The notes: generated from the sequence alone by a model not told the origin. 64,000 bases of DNA from Panulirus ornatus (GCF_036320965.1 NC_092279.1:17655241-17719240); one strand, 5' to 3'; positions 10,355 through 22,230 are shown, counted from the stretch's first letter. A program made the numbers and translations.

Positions 10355-11789
10355 ACTTGATCACGCATGAAATTGTGATCCTTTCCAATATATATATATA
10401 GTATTCCGTTGTTAACCACTGTATTTTACTTTAGATCATTCAAGTATAAGACTTGTAAATTTACACTGCCAGTAACTCTTAGGAGTAAATAAAAATGAAT
10501 ATTAATATATGAAACTATTAGGTAAATAGTAACCGTAATTTTCCCCATAAATTCTGTGGAAAGTTCAGTGAACTAGTCAGTTATTCAGTCATTCCAAAAT
10601 TTGGTTTTGTATTATATTTTATTTTAGTAGAATTATTGTAATATATACAGAGAGTAATGCAGTACATTTAGATTCATTGTAAATGTTAATATATATTTTC
10701 AAGAACAAAATTGCTTCAAAATTTACTAAAGTGCAGGCTCATTAAAATTCTAGATATTCTAGAATAAGTTTTATATAGAGGTCTTGTATTTGTCTGCCAT
10801 ATTACAGATTTATCTCCCTTCACATGAATGGTAAAAATTGAAAATCAACTGTCATTATTTTGAAAATTTGGTAATTAAGCAAATGTTCAAGAGTTTTTTT
10901 CCATGTTTGTAAATTTTTTAAGGTATTATATAGCCATATATGCATTATTGTACCAGTATACATCAAAATATGCTTACAAATGTTTTAAATTATTTTACAG
11001 ATTTGCCCTTCAAAGTGGCCAGCATAGACATAAGCTTTATTTTTTTCAATCATATCATTACACACACGTAATTATAAAGTTACTGGATGTATCATCAGCC
11101 TGCCTTAGCATTGATGGTAAGAGAATATTAGGTAGCAGTTTACAAGTCTCAGTTAACACTTAGCTAGGACCTGGTGGCAGTGGCTTCCATGTATGATTCA
11201 GGTTATTACAGGTGGCAAGTTGCTCCATTTTTATGGTAGGAGTTTAACATTAGAATGCTTTTATTTCACTGAAATCCTTTTTTTATGAATAATTATTTTA
11301 TCAACACAAAGGTATGCTTTTTTTTTTTTTATTACAAATGAATACGACTTACCAGCTCCCCAAAAGAAAATTCATACCAATTATGTATAATCCAATGAAT
11401 CTGAAGGTTACTGTAGTGTGCACTTCTCCCTGATGATAACTTCTGCAAAACTGGTGACAAACTCCTAATTAATAAATCACCACATTTTTCATGAAGCTAT
11501 TATATTTAATGAGAAACTGTTTGAATAATCAGGTTTCAGAACTGTGAAAAGTGACCAACAGTGCATTCCATCTGCTGCATGTATAAAATCAATATTGGAT
11601 CAGACAAGTCATTCATAGTACCATATAAAAAAAAAATGCAATATTCTGCTGGAAAATATTATAAATAGGTATCATCCTTCATTTGAAAGGTCTTAAGGAT
11701 GATGCCTGGTGTTATTCATCTCCACAGTTTTCTCCATCCACTTGATAACTTCTTTATAAATAGCTATAACTGCAAGGAAGAGAAAGTTT
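10355..11789. other. AT-rich intergenic sequence
   Basis: Mostly single-copy, with a short (TA)n run at about 10387-10400 and a poly-T run near 11320. AATAAA at 10488-10493 could serve the BRPF-like gene only if its 3' UTR reads through the repeats. No exon was recognised. Confidence 0.5.
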
Positions 11790-11933
11790 GAGGACCTGGA
11801 TGTGGATAGGGAGCTCTGCTTTCAGTGCATCACACCTGACAGCTAGAGACCGAGTGTGAATATATGTGGCCTCTTTCTGTCTATTTTCCTGGTGCTACCT
11901 CATTGAAGCAGGGGATGACGATGCTGTTTCCTG
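11790..11933 (+). mobile_element. LINE 3' UTR fragment
   Basis: GGATGTGGATAGGGAGCTCT, CTGACAGCTAGAGACCGAGT and the CTGGTGCTACCTCATTGAAG segment match the LINE 3' leader. It is cut by a short element at 11934. Confidence 0.75.
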
Positions 11934-12062
11934 TGGCCCCCTTCTCTCTTTTTTTTTTGTAAAGTAAAAAAACAGGAAGGGAAGATCCAGCTCCCTTCCC
12001 TTTTAGTCACTTTCTACGACACACAGGGAATACATGGAAAGTATTCTTTCTCTCCTATCCTC
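11934..12062 (-). mobile_element. short LINE-derived element, 5' half
   Basis: In reverse: GGCCCCCTTCTCTC, a T-run, AGCTCCCTTCCCTTTTAGTC, CTACGACACACAGGGAATAC and TATTCTTTCTCTCCTATCC. It lies between two LINE 3' UTR fragments. Confidence 0.8.
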
Positions 12063-12425
12063 AGAATGCATTACACATGACAGATGGAGACTGAGTTTGA
12101 GCAAATGTGGCCCTTTTTGTCTGTTTTCCTGGAGCTTCCTTGCTGAAGCAGGGGACAGCGATGCTGTTTCCTGTAGGGCAGGGTAGTGCCAGTAATGGAT
12201 GAAGGCAAGCAAGTATGAATATGTGTATATATATATTTGTCTGTATGTATATGTATGTATACACTGAAATGTATAGGTGGGCGGGTTTGGCCATTTTCGT
12301 CTGTTTCCTTGCGCTACCTTGCTTGCGCGGGAAACAGCGAAAAAGTATGATAAAATTAATAAATATATTTTATTATTATTATTCTATTATACTTTGACAT
12401 TGTCTTCCGTGTTAGCAAAGTAGCA
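12063..12425 (+). mobile_element. LINE 3' UTR and tail
   Basis: It restarts at GCATTACACATGACAGATGG and runs through the T/G/A microsatellite-like leader to the hairpin TGCGCTACCTTGCTTGCGCG and GATAAAATTAATAA. A small inverted scrap of the same tail (12385-12425) follows. Confidence 0.8.
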
Positions 12426-12429
12426 CATA

Positions 12430-14036
12430 AATTTGTTGAGTATTACTGGGAAATTATATGGGATGGGATGGTATTGATCAAGAGGGTCAAAGCATCAGAT
12501 TGGGGAGGACCAGTATGGTTTCAGAAGAGGTAGAGGATGTGTGGATCAGGTGTTTGTTTTGAAGAATGTATGTGAGAAATACTTAGAAAAACAAATGGAT
12601 TTGTATGTAGCATTTATGGATCTGGAGAAGGCATATGATAGAGATGCTCTGTGGAAGGTATTAAGAGTATATGGTGTGGAAAAAGTTGCTAGAAGCAGTG
12701 AAAAGTTTTTATCGAGAATGTAAGGCATGTGTACGAGTAGGAAGAGAGACTGGTTCCCAGCGAATGTCGGTTTGCGGTAGGGGTATGTGATGTCCCCATG
12801 GCTGTTTAATTTGTTTATGGATGAGGTGAATGCAAGAGTTTTGGAAAGAGGGGCAAGTATGCAGTCTGTTACAGATGAGAGGGCTTGGGAAGTGAGTCAA
12901 TTGTTGTTCGCTGATGATACAGTGTTGGTGGCTGATTCGGGTGAGAAACTGCAGAGGTTGGTGACTGAGTTTGGTAAAGTGTGTGAAAGAAGAAAGCTGA
13001 GAGTAATTATGAATAAGAAAGATCAAGGTTATTCGGTTCAGTAGGATTGTGGGACAAGTCTATTGGGAGGTAAGTTTGAATGGAGCAAGTGAAGTGTTTA
13101 GATATCTGGGAGTGGATTTAGCAGCAGAAGTGAGTCATAGGGTGGGGGAGGGGTCAAAGGTTCTGGGAACATTGAAGAATGTGTGGAAGGCAAGAACTTT
13201 ATCTCAGAGAGCAAAAATGGGAATGTTTGAAGGAATAGTGGTTCCAACAATGAAGCATGGACGATAGACAATATGTGGTGTGCGGTGGTTTGATCGAGTA
13301 AGTAATGAAAGAGTAAGAGAGATGTGTGGGAATAAAAAGAGTGTGGTTGAGAGAGCAGAAAGGGTGTATTGAAGTGGTTTGGTCACATGGAGAGGATGAG
13401 AGAAAAGATTGACAAAGAGGATATATGTGTCAGAGGGGAGGGAATGAGGAGAAGTAGGAGACCAAATTGGAGGTGGAAGGAAGGAGTAAAGAAGATTTCG
13501 AGTGATATGGGCCTGAACATACAAAAGGGTGAAAGGTGTGCAAGAAATAGAGTGAATTGGAACGATGTGGTATACCAGGGGTCGACGTGCTATCAATGGA
13601 TTGAACCAGGGCATGTGAAGTGTCTGGGGTAAACCATAGAAAGTTTTGTGAGGCCTGGATGTGGAAAGGGAGCTGTGGTTTCGGAGCATTACACATGACA
13701 GCTAGAGACTGAGTGTGAACGAATGTGGCCTTTATTGTCTTTTCCTAGCATTACCTCACGCGCAACACAGGGGGAGGAGGGGTACCATTTCATGTGTGGC
13801 AGGGTGACGGCAGGAATGGATGAAGGCGGCATGTATGAATATGTACATGTGTATATAGGTATATGTCTGTGTATGTATATATATATATGTATTCGTTGAA
13901 ATTTAGAGATATGTATATGTGTGTGTGTGTGGGCATTTATGTATACACGTGTGTGTGGGTGGGTTGGGCCATTCTTTCGTCTGTTTCCTTTGGCTACCTC
14001 GCTAACGCGGGAAATAGACAAGGTATAATATAATAT
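12430..14036 (+). pseudogene. LINE copy, RT domain to 3' tail
   Basis: Reading starts in the RT ([37 protein letters not shown]). It passes the catalytic block SQLLFADDTVLVADSGEKLQ at 12892-12951, then [19 protein letters not shown] and [17 protein letters not shown], with several frameshifts and stops. The 3' UTR has the CTACCTCGCTAACGCGGGAA hairpin at 13992-14011. It is inactive. Confidence 0.92.
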
Positions 14037-14143
14037 ATATAAATATATGTGTGTGTGTATATGAGTGGATGAGCCATTCTTTGTCTGTTTCCTGGCACTA
14101 CTTCGCTGACACGGGAGACAGCGATCAAGTATAATAAAAAAAG
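14037..14143 (+). mobile_element. LINE 3' tail fragment
   Basis: GAGCCATTCTTTGTCTGTTT, then ACTTCGCTGACACGGGAGAC and AGCGATCAAGTATAATAAAA, a second tail unit directly after the LINE copy. Confidence 0.8.
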
Positions 14144-14154
14144 AATGAATATAT

Positions 14155-14215
14155 ATATTTATTATACTTGATCGTCATTTCCAGCGTCAGAAAGGTATTG
14201 CCAGAAAACAGATGA
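14155..14215 (-). mobile_element. LINE 3' tail fragment, inverted
   Basis: TTATTATACTTGATCGTCAT with a decayed hairpin core and ACAGATGAAG: the same tail as its neighbour, in opposite orientation, forming a local inverted repeat. Confidence 0.75.
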
Positions 14216-14224
14216 AGAACTGAC

Positions 14225-14345
14225 AATCACGTTTACCAAATGGCGTCCTAGCTACGTCTTCGTTGTATATCAACTGACTGATTATTACACGAAAGTGCAC
14301 TTGGGAACTTATCCTGTTTAATTTTCTCCGTGGACATAGGAATAT
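14225..14345 (+). repeat. second copy of the palindrome-arm element, internally deleted
   Basis: It begins GTTTACCAAATGGCGTCCTA and continues to TATATCAACTGACTGATTAT, where about 40 bp present in the other copies is missing. It then runs ACACGAAAGTGCACTTGGGA to CGTGGACATAGGAATA. It joins LINE sequence directly at 14346. Confidence 0.85.
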
Positions 14346-15236
14346 AGGGTGGGGGAGGGGGCGAAATTTCTGGGAGCATTGAAAAATGTGTGGAAGTCGA
14401 GAACATTATCTTAGAAAGCAAAAATGGGTATGTCTGAAGGAATAGTGGTTCCAACAATGTTATATGGTTGCGAGGCATGGGCTATAGGTTAGAGTTGTGC
14501 GGAGGAGGGTGGATGTGCTGGAAATGAGATGTTTGAGGACAATATGTGGTGTGAGGTGGTTTGATTAAGTAATGAAAGGGTAAGAGAGATGTGTGGTAAT
14601 AAAAAGAGTGTGGTTGAGAGAGCAGAAGAGGGTGTTTTGAAATGGTTTGGTCACATGGAGAGAATGAGTTAGGAAAGATTGACCAAGAGGACATATGTGT
14701 CAGAGGTGGAGGGAACGAGAAGTGGGAGACCAAATTGGAGGTGGAAAGATGGAGTGAAAAAGATTTTGAGTGATCAGGGCCTGAACATGCAGGAGGCTGA
14801 AAGGCGTGCAAGGAATAGAGTGAATTGGAACGATGTGGTATACTTGGGTCGACGTGCTGGCTGTCAATGGATTGAACCAGGGCATGTGAAGCGTCTGGGG
14901 TAAACCATGGAAAGTTCTGTGGGGCCTGGATGTGGAAAGGGAGCTGTGGTTTCAGTGCATTATTACATGACAGCTAGAGACTGAGTGTGAATGAATGGGG
15001 CCCTTGTTTTTTCTTAGCGCTACCTCGCACACGAGGGGGGAGGGGGTTGTTATTCCATGTGTGGCAGGGTGGCGATGGGAATGAATAAAGGCAGACAGTA
15101 TGAATTAAGTACATGGGTATATATATGTGCTTGTGTGGACGTGTATGTATATACATGTTTATGTGGGTGGGTTGGGCCATTCTTTCGTCTGTTTCCTTGC
15201 GCTACCTCGCTAACGCAGGAGACAGCGACAAAGGAA

Positions 15237-15240
<4 letters not shown>
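14346..15240 (+). pseudogene. LINE copy, 3' coding part and tail
   Basis: It starts abruptly at GGGTGGGGGAGGGGGCGAAA (the HRVGEGAK codons). It keeps the [20 protein letters not shown] and [14 protein letters not shown] segments but has stops and a small deletion at 14565-14570. The complete 3' UTR ends with CGCTACCTCGCTAACGCAGG and an A-rich tail running into (TA)n. Confidence 0.92.

Positions 15241-15297
<57 letters not shown>
15241..15297. repeat. (TA)n microsatellite
   Basis: A TA run joining the 3' end of a LINE to the 5' end of a short element. Confidence 0.98.
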
Positions 15298-15299
<2 letters not shown>

Positions 15300-15535
15300 T
15301 TCCCTATCCCTGGGGATAGGGGAGAAAGAATACTTCCCACGTATTCCCTGCGTGTTGTAGAAGACGACTAATAGGGGAGGGAGTGGGGGGCTGGAAATCC
15401 TCCCCTCCCATTTTACTTTTTCCAAAAGAAACAGAGAAGGGGGCCAAGTGAGGATATTCCCTCTAATGCTCAGTCCTCTGTTCTTAATACTACCTCACTA
15501 ATGCGGGAAATGCAGAACATGTATGGGAAAAATAT
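15300..15535 (+). mobile_element. short LINE-derived element
   Basis: Full-length: TATCCCTGGGGATAGGGGAG, GTATTCCCTGCGTGTTGTAG, the G-rich core, AAAGAAACAGAGAAGGGGGC, CAGTCCTCTGTTCTTAATAC and the hairpin TACCTCACTAATGCGGGAAA, followed by a (TA)n scrap. Confidence 0.93.
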
Positions 15536-15542
15536 ATATATA

Positions 15543-15775
15543 TTATCCCTGGGGATAGGGGAGAAAGAATACTTCCCACGTATTCCCTGCGTGTTGTAGG
15601 AGGCGACTAAAAGGGGAGGGAGTGGGTGGCTGGAAATCCTCCCCTCTCGTTTTTTTTAATTTTCCAGAAGAAGAAACAGAGAAGGGGGCCAGGTGAGGAT
15701 ATTCCCTCAAAGGCCCAGTCCTCTGTTCTTGAAGCTACCCCGCCAATGTGGGAAATGGTGAATAGCATGAAAGAA
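15543..15775 (+). mobile_element. short LINE-derived element, tandem neighbour
   Basis: A second full-length copy, same orientation, separated only by a short TA run. It starts ATCCCTGGGGATAGGGGAGA and ends GAAATGGTGAATAGCATGAA followed by (TA)n. Confidence 0.93.
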
Positions 15776-15789
15776 TATATATATATTTA

Positions 15790-16311
15790 TATTTATTATA
15801 CTTCATCACCATTTCCCATGTCAGGTAACTCAATTACCAGCTGTTTTTTCAGTAAACAACTTCACAAGCTGTTCACCATTCTTATTCACCTCACTAGATA
15901 CCCAATATCCCCCAGTTATACCCTTAACTGCTACATTACTCACTCCATCTAAATCAGTCATCACTAATACTCGATCTCTTACACATCTACTCTCAGAACA
16001 CTTGCCTTATCGTCTTTCTTCTTGTGGCAAAATGCAAAAGCACAAACAATCCACTTCCATTTTTTCCGAAATCAGTCTGGAGCTCACTTCCTTATACTCC
16101 TTCACACATTCCCACAATACTTTCTTCAATAGTAGTGCTACCCCTTTCAAAGCTTTTGCCTCTCACACCAACCCCTGACTTTTATCATAAAACACCAAAC
16201 CATGTTTCCTCTTTACCCTTGAACTGTTACAATCAGAGCATCCACGATCCTTTCCTCTAACACATTACCTATCACTCCTTTCTTCTCATCTTGGTTACAT
16301 TGAAACCTGAG
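15790..16311 (-). pseudogene. LINE apurinic-type endonuclease fragment
   Basis: The minus-strand translation gives GVSNVAVKGITGGYW and NKNGEQLVKLFTEK. These correspond to VSNVAVEGIIGIHGVFSVVN and NGEELVDLCAEK of the longer LINE at 19562-19660, preceded by a KGVALLLKKVLWECVKE-like segment. It belongs to a related, more diverged LINE. A tail-hairpin scrap occupies 15790-15845. Confidence 0.7.
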
Positions 16312-16495
16312 CCTTCAGAGAGGATAAGTACTTCTTGCTTGGCTCTTTCTTCTGTTCCATTTTTTAGTAATTGAAATAAAAGGTGCGTGTGTGTGTTGGG
16401 GGGTCAGCCTCATGTTCCCGCCCCTCTTAGTCGCCTTTTATTATGTGGAGGGATCATGGAGGTAGAATTCTTTTTCCCCTTCCCAGGGATATACA
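16312..16495 (-). mobile_element. short LINE-derived element, old copy
   Basis: In reverse: CTTCTGTTCC, a core with CGCCCCTCTTAGTCGCCTTT, GAATTCTTTTTCCCCTTCCC and AGGGATATAC. Confidence 0.65.
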
Positions 16496-16924
16496 AGATA
16501 TATCAGTGTAATGCAATACAGTAAGATGATAATTAATCAATGTGCACATCATGTTTAACATACTGCACTAATAACATAACTAATAACATAAAAGTTAAAT
16601 TATCCCATACATGAAATGGTGTTCAACTGCAACAGACAGTCTTCACCTTCTGCATCCTTTGGTATTATCATGTATGTATCATCTAAAAGTAGTTTATGTA
16701 AACTTAGATGCAGTTTAGCCATATGTTAGAGTCCTACACAAATGAAAAAATGTGATTCAACATGATACATTTCCTTTTCAACCACTTCTCAAACTTGATG
16801 TCAGTCAGAAGATTAAATGTGATATGCAGTTCTTGGGTTGCCAGTCGGCTCAGCAACATCCTGACAAACACATCTGTAAAAGGCAAGAAAACTATAAATG
16901 TACTTTTTGTGATCAAGTAATTAA
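16496..16924. other. intergenic sequence, nothing recognised
   Basis: Single-copy AT-rich sequence between repeat clusters. Short open frames exist on both strands but show no similarity that I know. Confidence 0.5.
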
Positions 16925-17315
16925 TGAAATGGTGAGAGATGTGTGGAAATAAAAAGAGTATGGTTGAGAGAGCAGAAGAGGGTGTGTTGAAATGGTTAGG
17001 ACATATGGAGAAAATGAGTGAGGAAAGACTGACAAAGAGGATACATGTGTTGGAAGTGGAGGGAACAAGGAGATGTGAGGGACCAAATTGGAGGTGGGTG
17101 GATGAAGTGAAAAAGAGTTTGAGTGATCAGAGCCTAAACAGACAGGAGTGTGAGAGGCGTGCAAGGAATAGAGTGAATTGGAATGATGTGGTATACAAGG
17201 GTCGACGTGCTGTCAATGGGCTGAACCACGGTATGTGAAACATCGGGGATAAACCATGGAAAAGTCTATAGGGCTTGGATAGGGAGCTGTGGTTTCGGAG
17301 CATTACACATGACAG

Positions 17316-17316
<1 letters not shown>
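16925..17316 (+). pseudogene. LINE 3' fragment
   Basis: It encodes [40 protein letters not shown] and the [20 protein letters not shown] end of the LINE ORF, then part of the 3' leader (GGAGCTGTGGTTTCGGAGCA). (TA)n follows instead of the full tail. Confidence 0.9.

Positions 17317-17399
<83 letters not shown>
17317..17399. repeat. compound (TA)n-(ATT)n microsatellite
   Basis: A TA run to about 17358, then ATT repeats, linking two LINE copies that lie tail to tail. Confidence 0.97.
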
Positions 17400-18605
17400 C
17401 TTTGTTGCTGTCTCCCGCATTTGCGAGGTAGCGCAAGGAAACAGACGAAAGAAATGGCCCAACCCCCCCCCATACACATGTATATACATACGTCCACACA
17501 CGCAAATATACACACCTACACAGCTTTCCATGGTTTACCCCAGACGCTTCACATGCCTTGATTCAATCCACTGACAGCACGTCAACCATGGTATACCACA
17601 TCGCTCCAATTTACTCTATTCCTTGCCCTCCTTTCACCCTCCTGCATGTTCAGGCCCCGATCACACAAAATCTTTTTCACTCCATCTTTCCACCTCCAAT
17701 TTGGTCTCCCTCTTCTCCTCGTTCCCTCCACCTCCGACACATATATCCTCTTGGTCAATCTTTCCTCACTCATTCTCTCCATGTGCCCAAACCACTTCAA
17801 AACACCCTCTTCTGCTCTCTCAACCACGCTCTTTTTATTTCCACACATCTCTCTCACCCTTACATTACTCACTCGATCAAACCACCTCACACCACACATT
17901 GTCCTCAAACATCTCATTTCCAGCACATCCACCCTCCTGCTCACAACTCTATCCATAGCCCACGCCTCGCAACCATACAACATTGCTGGAACCACTATTC
18001 CTTCAAACATACCCATTTTTGCTTTCCGAGATAATGTTCTCGACTTCCACACATTCTTCAAGGCCCCCAGAATTTTCGCCCCCTCCCCCACCCTATGATC
18101 CACTTCCGCTTCCATGGTTCCATCCGCTGCCAGATCCACTCCCAGATATCTAAAACACTTCACTTCCTCCAGTTTTTCTCCATTCAAACTCACCTCCCAA
18201 TTGACTTGACCCTCAACCCTACTATACCTAATAACCTTGCTCTTATTCACATTTACTCTTAACTTTCTTCCACACACTTTACCAAACTCAGTCACCAGCT
18301 TCTGCAGTTTCTCACATGAATCAGCCACCAGTGCTGTATCATCAGTGAACAACAACTGACTCACTTCCCAAGCTCTCTCATCCCCAACAGACTTCATACT
18401 TGCCCCTCTTTCCAAAACTCTTGCATTTACCTCCCTAACAACCCCATCCATAAACAAATTAAACAACCATGGAGACATCACACACCCCTGCCGCAAACCT
18501 ACATTCACTGAGAACCAATCACTTTCCTCTCTTCCTACACGTACACATGCCTTACATCCTCGATAAAAACTTTTCACTGCTTCTAACAACTTTCCTCCCA
18601 CACCA
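17399..18605 (-). pseudogene. LINE copy with 339-codon open RT-to-end frame
   Basis: The frame 18601 down to 17582 is open. It starts inside the RT fingers/palm (VGLRQGCVMSPWLFNLFMDG), then the catalytic block as SQLLFTDDTALVADSCEKLQ, a connection region ([20 protein letters not shown]), [13 protein letters not shown] and the terminal [20 protein letters not shown] and [14 protein letters not shown]. The catalytic tetrad reads FTDD where sister copies have FADD. The copy lacks the endonuclease and the RT amino part, so it is 5'-truncated and non-autonomous. The 3' tail hairpin is at 17399-17450. Confidence 0.93.
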
Positions 18606-18997
18606 TATATATATTTATTGTTTATTTATTTTGCTTTGTTGCTGTCTCCCGCGTTTGCGAGGTAGCGCAGGGAAACAGACGAAAGAAATGGCCCAACCCA
18701 CCCCATACACATGTATATACATACACGTCCACACATGCAAATATACATACCCATACATCTCAATGTACACATATATATACACACACAGACACATACATAT
18801 ATACACATGCACACAATTCACACTGTCTGCCTTTATTCATTCCCATCGCCACCTCGCCACACATGGAATAACATCCCCCTCCCCCCTCATGTGTGCGAGG
18901 TAGCGCTAGGAAAAGACAACAAAGGCCCCATTCGTTCACACTCAGTCTCTAGCTGTCATGCAATAATGCCCAAAACCACAGCTCCCTTTCCACATCC
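18606..18997 (-). mobile_element. LINE 3' UTR fragment
   Basis: In reverse: the tail hairpin CTCCCGCGTTTGCGAGGTAG, the long T/G/C/A leader rich in ATACATATATACAC, a second hairpin-like CCTCATGTGTGCGAGGTAGC and ACCACAGCTCCCTTTCCACA. It lacks coding sequence. Confidence 0.88.
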
Positions 18998-21900
18998 AGT
19001 CGTAGAAGGCGACTAAAGGGGACGGGAGCGGGGGGCCAGAAACCCTCCCCTCCTTGTATTTTAACTTTGTAAAAGGGGAAACAGAAGAAGGAGTTACGCA
19101 AGGAGTGCTCATTCTCCTCAAAGGCTCAGACTGGGGTGTCTAAATGTGTGTGGATGTAACCAAGATGAGAAAAAAGGAGAGATAGGTAGTATGTTTGAGG
19201 AAAGGAACCTGCATATTTTGGCTCTGAGTGAAACGAAGCTAAAGGGTAAAGGGGAAGAGTGGTTTGGGAATGTCTTGGGAGTAAAGTCGGGTTAGTGAGA
19301 GGACAAGAGCGAGGGAAGGAGTAGCACTACTCCTGAATCAGGAGTTGTGGGAGTATGTGATAGAGTGTAAGAAAGTAAATTCTAGATTGATATGGGTAAA
19401 ACTGAAAGTTGATGGAGAGAGATGGGTGATTATTGGTGCATATGCACCTGGGCATGAGAAGAAAGATCATGAGGCAAGTGTTTTGGGAGCAGCTGAATGA
19501 GTGTGTTAGTGGTTTTGATGCACAAGACTGGGTTATAGTGATGGGTGATTTGAATGCATAGGTGAGTAATGTGGCAGTTGAGGGAATAATTGGTATACAT
19601 GGAGTGTTCAGTGTTGTAAATGGAAATGGTGAAGAGCTTGTAGATTTATGTGCTGAAAAAGGACTGGTGATTGGGAATACCCGGTTTAAAAAGCGAGATA
19701 TACATAAGTATACGTATGTAAGTAGGAGAGATGGCCAGAGAGCGTTATTGGATTACATGTTAATTGACAGACGCACGAAAGAGAGACTTTTGGATGTTAA
19801 TGTGCTGAGAGGTGCAACTGGAGGGATGTCTGATCATTATCTTGTGGAAGCGAAGGTGAAGATTTGTGGGGGTTTTCAGAAAAGAAGAGAGAATGTTGGG
19901 GTGAAGAGAGTGATGAGAGTAAGTGAGCTTGGGAAGGAGACTTGTGTGAGGAAGTCCCAGGATAGACTGAGTACAGAATGGAAAAAGGTGAGAACAAAGG
20001 AAGTTGGGGGAGGAATGGGATGTATTTAGGGAAGCAGTGATGACTTGCGCAAAAGATGCTTGTGGCATGAGAAGCGTGGGAGGTGGGTTGATTAGAAAAG
20101 GTAGTGAGTGGTGGAATGAAGAAGTAAGATTATTAGTGAAAGAGAAGAGAGAGGCATATGAACAATTTTTGCAGGGAAAAAATGCAAATGAGTGGGAGAG
20201 GTATAAAAGAAAGAGGCAGGAGGTCAAGAGAAAGGTGCAAGAGGTGTAAAAGAGGGCAAATGAGAGTTGGGATGAGTGAGTATCATTAAATTTCAGGGAA
20301 AATAAAAAGATGTTTTGGAAGGAGGTAAATAAAGTGCATAAGACAAGGGAGCAAATGGGAACTTCAGTGAAGGGGGCTAATGGGGAGGTGATAACAAGTA
20401 GTGGTGATGTGAGAGGGAGAGAGTCTTTTGAAGGTTTGTTGAATGTGTTTGATGATAGAGTGGCAGATGTGGGGTGTCTTGGTTGAGGTGGTGTGCAAAG
20501 TGAGAGGGTTAGGGAAAATGATTTGGTAAATAAAGAAGAGGTAGTAAAAGCTTTACGGAAGATGAAAGCCGGCAAAGCAGCAGGTTTGGATGGTATTGCA
20601 GTGGAATTTATTAAAAAAGGGGTGACTGTATTGTTGACTGGTTGGTAAGGTTATTTAATGTATGTATGACTCATGGTGAGGTGCCTGAGGATTGGCGGAA
20701 TGCTTGCATAGTGCCATTGTACAAAGGCAAAGGGGATAAGAGTGAGTGCTCAAATTACAGAGGTATAAGTTTGTTGAGTATTCCTGGTAAATTATATGGG
20801 AGGGTATTGATTGAGAGGGTGAAGGCATGTACAGAGCATCAGATTGGGGAAGAGCAGTGTGGTTTCAGAAGTGGTAGAGGATGTGTGGATCAGGTGTTTG
20901 CTTTGAAGAATGTATGCGAGAAATACTTAGAAAAACAAATGGATTTGTATGTAGCATTTATGGATCTGGAGAAGGCATATGATAGAGTTGATAGAGATGC
21001 TCTGTCGAAGGTTTTAAGAATATATGGTATGGGAGGCAAGTTGTTAGAAGCAGTGAAAAGTTTTTATCGAGGATGTAAGGCATGTGTATGTGTAGGAAGA
21101 GAGGAAAGTGATTGGTTCTCAGAGAATGTAGGTTTGCGGCAGGGGTGTGTGATGTCTCCATGGTTGTTTAATTTGTTTATGGATGGGGTTGTTAGGGAGG
21201 TGAATGCAAGAGTTTTGGAAAGAGGGGCAAGTATGCAGTCTGTTGTGGATGAGAGAGCTTGGGAAGTGAGTCAGTTGTTGTTTGCTGATGATACAGCGCT
21301 GGTGGCTGATTCATGTAAGAAACTGCAGAAGCTGGTGACTGAGTTTGGTAAAGTGTGTTAAAGAAGAAAGTTAAGAGTAAATGTGAATAAGAGCAAGGCT
21401 ATTAGGTACATTAGGGTTGAGGGTCAAGTCAGTTGGGAGGTAAGTTTGAATGGAGAAAAGCTGGAGGAAGTGAAGTGTTTTAGATATCTGGGAGTGGATC
21501 TGGCAGCGGATGGAACCATGGAAGCGGAAGTGGATCATAGGGTGGGGGAGGGGGCGAAAATTTTGGGAGCCTTGAAGAATGTGTGGAAGTCGAGAACTTT
21601 ATCTCGGAAAGCAAAAATGGGTATGTTTGAAGGAATAGTGGTTCCAACAATGTTGTATGGTTGCGAGGCGTAGGGTATGGATAGAGTTGTGCGCAGGAGG
21701 GTGGATGTGCTGGAAATGAGATGTTTGAGGACAATATGTGGTGTGAGGTGGTTTGATCGAGTAAGTAATGTAAGGATGAAAGAGATGTGTGGAAATAAAA
21801 AGAATGTGGTTGAGAGAGCAGAAGAGGGTGTTTTGAAATGGTTTGGTCACATGGAGAGAATGAGTGGGGAAAGATTGACCAAGAGGATATATGTATCAGA

Positions 21901-22230
21901 GGTGGAGGGAATGAGGAGAAGTGGGAGACCAAATTGGAGGTGGAAAGATGGAGTGAAAAAGATTTTGAGTGATCGGGGCCTGAACATGCAGGAGGGTGAA
22001 AGGCGTGCAAGGAATAGAGTGAATTGGAGCGATGTGGTATACCGGGGTTGACGTGCTGTCAGTAGATTGAATCAAGGCATGTGAAGCGTCTGGGGTAGAC
22101 CATGGAAAGCTGTGTAGGTATGTATATTTGCGTGTGTGGACGTACGTATATACATGTGTATGGGGGTGGGTTGGGCCATTTCTTTCGTCTGTTTCCATGC
22201 GCTACCTCGCAAACGCGGGAGACAGCGACA

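Noticed and set aside
15057..15371. Small Cys/Tyr-rich peptides in LINE 3' leaders
   Set aside because: They come from GTATATA-rich leader sequence and (TA)n, and shift frame between copies.
20642..21361. Host reverse-transcriptase-type gene such as telomerase
   Set aside because: The sequence belongs to the multi-copy LINE family seen throughout the window and carries stops. It has no telomerase-specific motifs that I can see.
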